From: Bolinopsis microptera
Taxonomy: Eukaryota > Ctenophora > Tentaculata > Lobata > Bolinopsidae
Direction: 5' to 3'
Length of the DNA: 64,000 nt
Assembly (NCBI RefSeq): GCF_026151205.1
Contig: NC_087080.1
Coordinates: forward strand, 6,428,797-6,492,796
Both the position numbers and the translations under genes were made by a program. The notes beneath the pieces were generated by a model. It searched no databases. It worked only from the letters and a program-made list of their open reading frames with translations, and was not told the DNA's origin. Of this stretch, positions 40,201 through 49,200 are shown piece by piece. Within the stretch, counting starts at the first letter, position 1, and each line of letters starts with the position of its first letter.

Positions 40201-43200
40201 TTTAGAGAACTGTTATGTTTTTTTGGGCACTTATCAGTCTCTTAAGATGTTTCTTTACTATTTTGAGATTGTTTTAAAATTTAGATAATAATAAAATAAA
40301 ACTGTGTCCACCAGGACTGGAGCCGACCCCTCTGGCTGCCGGAGCTGTTTACGCGGAAGTAGGAAAGAGTGCAAGCATTGCTTGTAAGATCGACAGCGAA
40401 GGAACAGTAACTTGGACTAAGGATGGAGAGTCGTTCACTGACGCAGCCTTCTATAGTGCGGGAACGTTCGACTCCGATAAAGATGAGCAAACGAGCACTT
40501 TGTCATTCGCTAGCGTCTCGAAGGACAATGAAGGAGTGTACGTGTGTACATTCAAGTCATTGTCTGCTACGTTTACTTTAGATGCTTATGGTATGTACAC
40601 AACACAGCACATTATATTCATGTGTAGTTACAGGGCGTGCACTGTGCAGCTAGCAAGCTGATTTATAAAATTCGAAATTATTAGCTTCGTGAATTCGACT
40701 GTTTTCGTGGCGGAGATATGAGTTTTCCGTGACCTAAACTTTAATCTCAGGTCTGTCCGTGACAAACAAAGAGGTGAAGTCTGGAGTAGAATCAGTCCTT
40801 ACATGCAAAGTTACTGACGTCACTTCTGCCTTCAGCTTTACATGGACTGATAAGGTACTGAAAAATAAAACATTGTCCTGGATTTTAATAATTAAGTCCA
40901 ATCATAAGTATTGACGACATGGTTGCAGGATACGATAGCTATAATATTAAATACTACTTATTCACCAAGATATGACTTGCTTACAACAGATAATAGTATA
41001 TATCCTCAATACTATCAAACCAACGACAAGATTAGTCACCTAACTAAGTAACCATCCTCCCTTCCAGGACTCGAAGGTGGTGAACGCTCTTTCCGAAGCA
41101 GTGAGGGACGAGAACGACGAACAGGAAAGTGAACTGACCGTAACCCCAACAGAGGATACCACATACACATGTACTGCCACAGATGCGACCCAGGGCCAAT
41201 CAGCCATCACCGCTACCCTCGACGTGTTTGGTGAGACAAATAGAAAATTAGATCTTGTCTGTTTATTTAAGAGCTGGTATTCTGTAATAACTATGGAGAT
41301 TAAGATTTTTCCGTTCTTAAACGGGCTTAGTTTTCATAATGCTGTTTGTCCACATTTCTGTTTACTTTATCAGTGATGATGGTTTTTAGAATATAATGGT
41401 GGAATTCCCTCAGAAATCACGAACCCAACTGACGTTTACGCTGAAGTTGGAGTAGCAACTTCCCTGACATGTGGAGTAACTGGTAATACTGGGACACCCA
41501 ACTATGTTTGGTACAAGGTCGGATCAGACACACCTGTCTACACGGATACTGGAAATGCAGCCACTTCCACCTACGACATAGCCGATCCTCAATTTTCTGA
41601 AGATGGAGCCTATCACTGTAAAGTATCCGCGAAGGTTGGCGACGTTACAAACGACGGCTTCGAATCTGAAGATGCAAAACTTGTTGTGAGACGTAAGTCC
41701 TTTATTTCAACTTATTGCCGGCCTATCTAAAAGCTTGATCAACTATAAACCTTGGTACCTTTTTTTACCATATCAAAATAAAGCTGCTAATATTTTTTGT
41801 TATAACCTTTTCTTTCTGAAGAGGTATCAACATCATTCGGTGACGAAACTGTTATGAAGACGGCTACAGAAGCCTTTGTTTGCACTTACAAGGGAGATAA
41901 CGACGTTTCTTCTGTTCAGTGGACAGGACCTAACGGTGTAATCGATCCAGCAACTAAGGTTTATATATCTCAGTAATGAAATCTTGTACAACGTACATTG
42001 TACAATGTACTTTGTACAATGTACACGTGCTTACTGCCCAACTGGTTGGGTGACACATGACATTGATTCTGCTGTTTATGGTCAATTCTGGTAGATGATT
42101 TTTTTATAAGAATTTTCCCTCTATAGTACTTGAATAATATGGCTTTAAGCTGAAAGTTGGAGACTAACTTTTTATTCGCGAATTTTTCCATAAACTCTGG
42201 TTTTCCTTAGATCGTAACAAGCAATTACGAAGACGAACTAAGAACAGTTGTAAGCACCTATACATTAGATGGAACAGATGGTGGACAGTACACTTGTACC
42301 TTCAACTTCAACAGTGGACCCGCCATCGCTAAATCTACTAATCTTGTTATTTTCTGTGAGTAAAGTTTAATTTATTACAGTTTGTTCAACTCTGTAGTAA
42401 ATATAATTTCGAATGCAGGTTCATGCATGTAATGGTATTTTTGCAAATAATGTCATCAACAAGTGGCAATTTTCTAAAAACCAATTATCACGAATTTCAA
42501 CTCCTCAGCAATGACGCAGATTGAGACACGTTACTTCAGCCCTGAACACATCGAGGTGAAATTCGAGGGTACCTTCGAACCAACCATCACGTGGTACATT
42601 GCTGGTGCCGAGTACGACGCGGGTACCAACACCCAACTGACACCCTCTGTATCTTCCGCATGGAACAATAACGCTGTTACCTTCAAATTGTCGTTCAAAA
42701 TGACTGCCTTCAGTTTCGGTATACAGCCGTTTACTGTTTCTGCAAAACTTGAGTTCGGAGATAAGTCCACTGAGGTGCTGACTACACAGGATGCTACTGT
42801 CTATAAACGAGGTATTTTTGTGAAAACCTTCTGAAATTAGAATAAGCAAGTGCCGTAATGCACTGACGATTTGATACGAAGTTTGAGAGTTGTAGGCTCT
42901 GAGATATCCAATCTAGGATTCTTCCAAAAGCCAGTTTCTTGCCACATAAAACAATGTTTAAACTTTTATACATTTGCATTACATTCTATAAGTTTTAGTT
43001 GACGATCGTTTCCCTCAGAGCTGATGGAGGGTCTAGCTTCGAAGGTCATAATAACGGATGAAAGTGAAAAGTTCCAATGTAAAGCTACTGGTGAAGACAA
43101 CACAGTATTCGCTATCAAGTGGTACTTAGGTAAGTCATTTCATTGTTCTACAATATTGCGAAAAAGAGAGACGTTCCTTGTATTTCCTTCAAACTTGCAA

Positions 43201-46200
43201 CTGACATCAACTCAATCTAACACACACATAAAAATGTACACAGAAACATAAAATATCTAAAAAATGTTCACTGACTTACAATAACCAAACCTCGTAACCA
43301 CAGATGGCAAGCTGTTGGATGACTCTCAAGATTACATGACGATCACAGAGGAACCACAAGGAAGGTCTATCCGAGTGAGCGCTCTCACTGTTGACAACAC
43401 CCGCTCTGACTTTAACGGACTGCTGAAATGTTCTGTTAGCTGGCCCGAACCTGCTCCTTACACTGCTGAGTCTACTGCAGAGGTATAGGAACCACCCAGT
43501 CTACCTTGACATTATATTTATGTTACTAAGATGCTTATTGTAGCCTGTAATGATTCTGTTTTCATCATCCTGCCATTATGTACGATTTCCCAAGAGAAAA
43601 CCAACTGCAACGGACAATTTTATACTCAATTTTGTATTTTTGAAATATTACGGCTAGTACGGTTATAACTGACCGTTGTGACTCATATAGCCCCCCCCCC
43701 CCCTCACATCCTGGTTCTAACCCCCTTGCTCCAGGTTACAGCTAGAGGAGCTTACATGGAAGACTACAGCTACTCTGACAGTAATGGTGATGGTGTGATG
43801 GTCTGTAACGCTTGGAATCCGGAAACTGTCTCAGTCACTTTCGCCTGGAAGAGATCGGATGGAACCGCTTTAGTGGCAGAGGCAAATAAGGTTTGTAGAA
43901 TTGTTCATCGAGAATAATGCATTAATTTGGATCTCTATCAAGGAACTCGAAATTTAAAAAACTTCAAATAACAACGGTGATGAATTCCAATGGTGTTAAA
44001 TTAACTTTCATAGTCATCGTATCAAACATATATTGTATGATAGTTTTAAATGCTAAACTCAAATCCATTTCTCTTCCAGATCACGATAACACCCGTAACC
44101 GAGGGAAGACTTCACACTAGTACAGTAAAATTACTGGGCATGACAAGTGAACAGAGTGGAGATTACCAGTGCGAAGTGAAGTTTGATGTTGAAGCTAGTC
44201 CTAAAATTTTCACAACCAAACTCCAACTTCTCGGTTAGTAGATTCTGTTAGTTTGTTTTAGAACATAATAATCCGACTGTTTACTGGCCTTGGGTAACGA
44301 GATGGAATCCGAACATTTATTTAATGTTGTTTATTTACTGATTAAAGAAAAATAAGCTAACTTGAAATTGTTCTGTAGCTGCAAGGATCGAACACTCTGG
44401 TCCCGACCACGACGACACAGCCTATATTGATATCGGTGCTGAACTTCTGATTACTTGTACTTACTCCGGAGACGAGGAACCCTCCATGATTGAATGGCTC
44501 AAGGTTCGTCCCTTACATTCTTTTCTTACATTCCTCTCTTACATTCCTGGGATCTTACTTCCATTTTTTATAGCTTCCTGTTAATTTACACAAATATAAA
44601 CATTCTCTTCCAAACCAGGGAACTGCTCTGAAGGGAGATCTGCTAACTGATCAAGATGTCACCTACGAAATCACAACCAGTGACTACGATTCAAGCTCCA
44701 AGAGCAGGAAGAGTGTTTTGAAGTTAAAAAACGGAAATGTCCTCGAGTCAGGACTCTACACCTGCAAGTGGACAGTAGCCTTGGGAGCTCCAACTGCTAT
44801 ACTTAACGTCCGTGTCATGGGTTAGTTCGTAGAAAATACTTGAACAGCCAATAGTTTGGTTTTTATCAACTTTAAATCTTTCTTGTGAAGTTTTTCTGAT
44901 CCTTGTAATACAAATCAACTGCTTCGTATAGCACATACTGTCACACTACGTCATGATTTTATTAATCCTAGGTTTGGACGTTACTGATGATGTTAAGGGC
45001 AAGACTTACGGTTTGGATGGATCACTAGTGGTTGCCTGTAAGTACAGTGGAATCGAACCTGGTACAATCTCGTGGCACAAAGACGCAACCACATTTGAAG
45101 CAGGCGACAAAATAGCGATGAGCAACGGAGAACTGTCGAACAACCATGCGACTTACACGCTCACAATTTCCGACGCAATTCCGGGATCAACTGACGGTCA
45201 GTACACGTGTAAGATGACGTACGATGACGGGTTCGAGAAGAGCACGGTACTCGAGGCTGTGGTGAGGACTGCTGCTGTGGTTGAGGGAGTGGATGATACT
45301 GTCGTGTCTCACGCTCTCGTCCTGGATGGGACACTTTCAATGAAGTGTATCTACAAGGGCGTGGCCCTGCCCAATGGTATTAGTTGGTTCTACGGAAGTG
45401 ACGAGATAGATTTCAATGACCCTAGTCTCTCTCTTTCTAACTCAATGAAGAGCAGAGTCTCGGACCCTGTCCATATCTACCAGAGCTCCGTAAACTTGGG
45501 AATTAAAACCGTGGCTGATGAAGGGAAGTACAGTTGTAGGTTCCATCTGGATGACAGCCAGGACCCGACAGCAGAAGCAGAGATCAAGGTAGTCTCAGTT
45601 ACAACACCTGATGTGTGCGTGTTCGTTGACTACGGAGCAGAAACTACGACGACTCTTACTTGTAGTTACAGTGGTTCCGCTGCAGCGCTCTCCTTCAAGA
45701 AAAAGTTCCCTGGGGGAACGGAGGTAGATGGAGAGTTGGGCGAGTTCAGTTCTAACAAACAGGTAGGATTCTGCAACAAGTTGCAAGTTTTAAAGCAGCA
45801 GAACCTTTTGTACTATTTACCTTACTCGGGATTATTATGACCGGGATAAAGTGGTGGGTTTAGGGTAATTTCGCCATATTTTTCCCGAACCACATTTTCA
45901 CCGGTCGTTAATAAACCCGCCTACTCAGCTTTTAGGGTTCCCAAGGGGTATGGGTGCTCATATTTTAATCGTTGTCTTATATTCACTAAAGAAGACTATT
46001 GGGACACTTGTTGTAGGTTTTTCGACTTCATTTGGCTAAAATTGCAATAAATTCACCTTTTTGCCCAATTCTTGTCATATATCCTTATTGTCAAATTTGA
46101 TTTAAATAGGCCAATTTTTAATTTCTTAGGTATTGACTATCTCTACATAATGAAATAGGACTCAAAGTAAAAGTAACAGTTAAATTAAAACTTGAATTAA

Positions 46201-49200
46201 TTAAAACTGATGAAAGGGATGATCCAGATGAAGATAACGAAGATGATTACAACTTATTGGAAGACTAAACAGCTCTCCCTTTATCTTAATATCGATCTGG
46301 TTGTTACACTTCAAATGTTAAAAATTATTTTCCATCTAGTTTGATTAACCACGAGTCATTATTTCTGTCTACTTTCAACAATTATTGATAATTCGACTTG
46401 TTTCAGAAGTTTTAGCAATGCGAAAATTTCTAAACTTGCTTATCTCTAATAAGGAAATTTACATCTGAGACAAAATTTTTGAATCTAAAATTGAAAGGTT
46501 GGACACCGGTAAAATGGCGACCGGGAAAATGTGGTGGGTTTTGAGCAATTTCGCCATATTTTCCCCGAACCATATTTTAACCGGTCGTTAATAAACCCGT
46601 CGTAATAATCCCGAGTAAGGTAGATCATTTTATTCGTCCCGAGTTCGTTTTGAGCTTGCAAAATGAGCATTGATTAGTACTAGTAGTGAACATCTTTTCA
46701 AAGTCACGTTTGGTAACATACCTGAAATAAATCATTAACATATCAAATTTCAGACCGGAACATTTGAACTGATCGACATCACGGACGCTAAGGCGGGGAC
46801 TTATGAGTGTGTCTTTGGTTTAGCTGATGATTTGAAGGCATCAACTGAGATTAAACTCTCAGCTCGAAGTACGTTTGGTCGAACTAATTTTAATATGGGC
46901 GAGCGCTTTATATTAGATAAACACTCAATTCACCACTGTAAAAAAACACAAAAATATAGCATTTCTTTGAACGACCAGTTTACTTAATTTTTTCCTTGGA
47001 CATTTTACAAATAGCTTCATATTGATTTTGACATAATCTCACTAAAAGATGTATTACTTCAGAGGCAGAAGTATCAACATCGGTCGGAACTTCTAATCCG
47101 CGTCTTCTGGCAACATCCTCAGTAACAATAACGTGCACTGTCGCATCTGGTGCTAAAACAATCACATGGTGGGTTGAACAAACCGTCAGTGGTTGTTAAA
47201 ATTACATGTTTGCGTGGTTGTATAATGTGCTCATAATTAATGCTCATAATTAAGTGCTCATAATTAATGCTCATAATTGATTCCGTGGATATGAATGGAG
47301 TAATCCCCTCAGGTACAAAGATGACTCTGAGTTTACCAACTACGAAGTCGTTGAAGAAAATAATGAGAAATCTGCGGTATCTTTCGACATAGAAGACAAC
47401 AGCGGTGGTTCTTACACTTGCAAAGGTGTTTACTACAACGATGATTGTCCAACCCAGCACACCTTCACATCCCAGGAAATAAACCTGGAAGTGATCACAG
47501 ACGTAGCCACAACCCAACCTAAGGACACCACGGTTACTGTGGGCGAGAAAGGTACCTTCGAGTGCGTGTTCCCAGATCCGTACGGAGAATCCAACGCACC
47601 AACTATCGAGTGGAGAGTGGGGAAACGGTTCTTGTTGGGTGATGATTTGTATAACGATGACGGAGAGGTTGTTATGGATGGATCTATTGAAAATGTTCGT
47701 AACCCTGGCACTTATTCAACTATTCTTACTATCGAAAAAGTCACCATTGAGTCTGCTGGAAAATACACCTGTTCTATCAAATGGGGCGGACTTTTCATTC
47801 ACTCGGAACCAGCTACGCTAATTGTCCGAGCCATCACAACAGAACCGTCCACCGTTAATGTTCCTGAGGGAACCGATGCTAAATTGTCTTGTGTTGCCAT
47901 ATCGGACGCGGTCGCCACGATCACGTTCCACAAAACATCTGACGATTCTTCTGTAACTACAGTAGTGAGTACGGAAGACAGTGCAACAACCTCAACCACA
48001 ACCATCACAACCACCGGGGTGTTAACTTTATCCGGTGTCACACCAAGCCACGCGGTGGATTACTATTGCAAAGCTACTTGGGGTGATCACAATGTGAAAT
48101 CCTCAAACGTGCACCTGTCTGTTCTGAGTGTGGTTCAGAGTAACATGGCTGATTCCTGGGGATTGGATGGGAACTCGGTGATGCAGTACTGTTACTACGA
48201 GGATAAGATCATGGCAAGTAACACCAAAGCTTTTGAAGACGAGGATGGAAGAAGTGTATTTGCTGTGACTAGTGTCGCTTGGGAGATATATGCTGGTTCT
48301 TGGTCTGATATATCTGACAACAGCTTGTGAGTAAAATTTTCATGTGAACATCATTGGGATTTTGCTTTTTGTGGGAGTCTATAAGAATTTTTGATAGAAA
48401 TTATATAGACATAAGAAAGTATGTTGTTTGTATTTCCCAAACAACTCTTCCATTTCTTTTTATTTGACTTTCAACCGTCTTAACCAAGTTTAACTTCCTT
48501 TTCAAGTTCACCACAGACTTTATTTTCTTCCATTTCACGATCTCAGTCGCGTCGTCAAGTTCACTTCTGTTTTCACCAGGATAACAGCTGGAACCACTTT
48601 CCGAGAAAACGGTCTAAACGTAGCCGTGGTCAACATCGGACCTCTTGCTTCAGACGCGCCAGACCATTCAGTGAGGTGCAAAGTAACATACACCGCCGAT
48701 CCGAACCACCATCTCGAAGGAGGTGTTATCACCTCCAGCTCCGTAAAAGTCAAAGTAATACACGTCACCTCGTTCGTGGTGCCCTCTAGCATTGCAGTGA
48801 CAGGAGACACAGTCACTTTGTCGTGCAGTGCAACTGGAGAAACTCAACCAACCTTCAAGTTCACTGCGGAGGGTTCACCTTTCTCAGCGGAATACTACAC
48901 GGAAGTAGCTGCCGCATCCTCTGTTGTTGATGGGGGAGATGGGAATGTGTGGAATTCTGAGTACAAGTTCTCAGTGAAGGCTCCTAACATGATTGTTAAC
49001 GGAGAAACTGTCGCTTGTGAGGTAGAAACACCAACTATTTCGCTCAAAAGCCCTTTGCTATTATATTCCCGATATTTAATTTAAACGATTGGTTTGGTTC
49101 GCACCTTTCATTATTTTATTATACTAATATTATATGTTTGTAGGCGATGCCTCCCCTAAATAAATGTATTGTCCAGGCTGAGTTTACAGCAGGAACAGTT

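Noticed and set aside
49022-49084. Read-through end of the giant protein after exon 74 (stop at 49082-49084)
   Set aside because: It would remove the transmembrane and membrane-proximal exons, which are in frame and phase-compatible when the donor at 49022 is used. Intron retention giving a secreted form remains possible but is unsupported.
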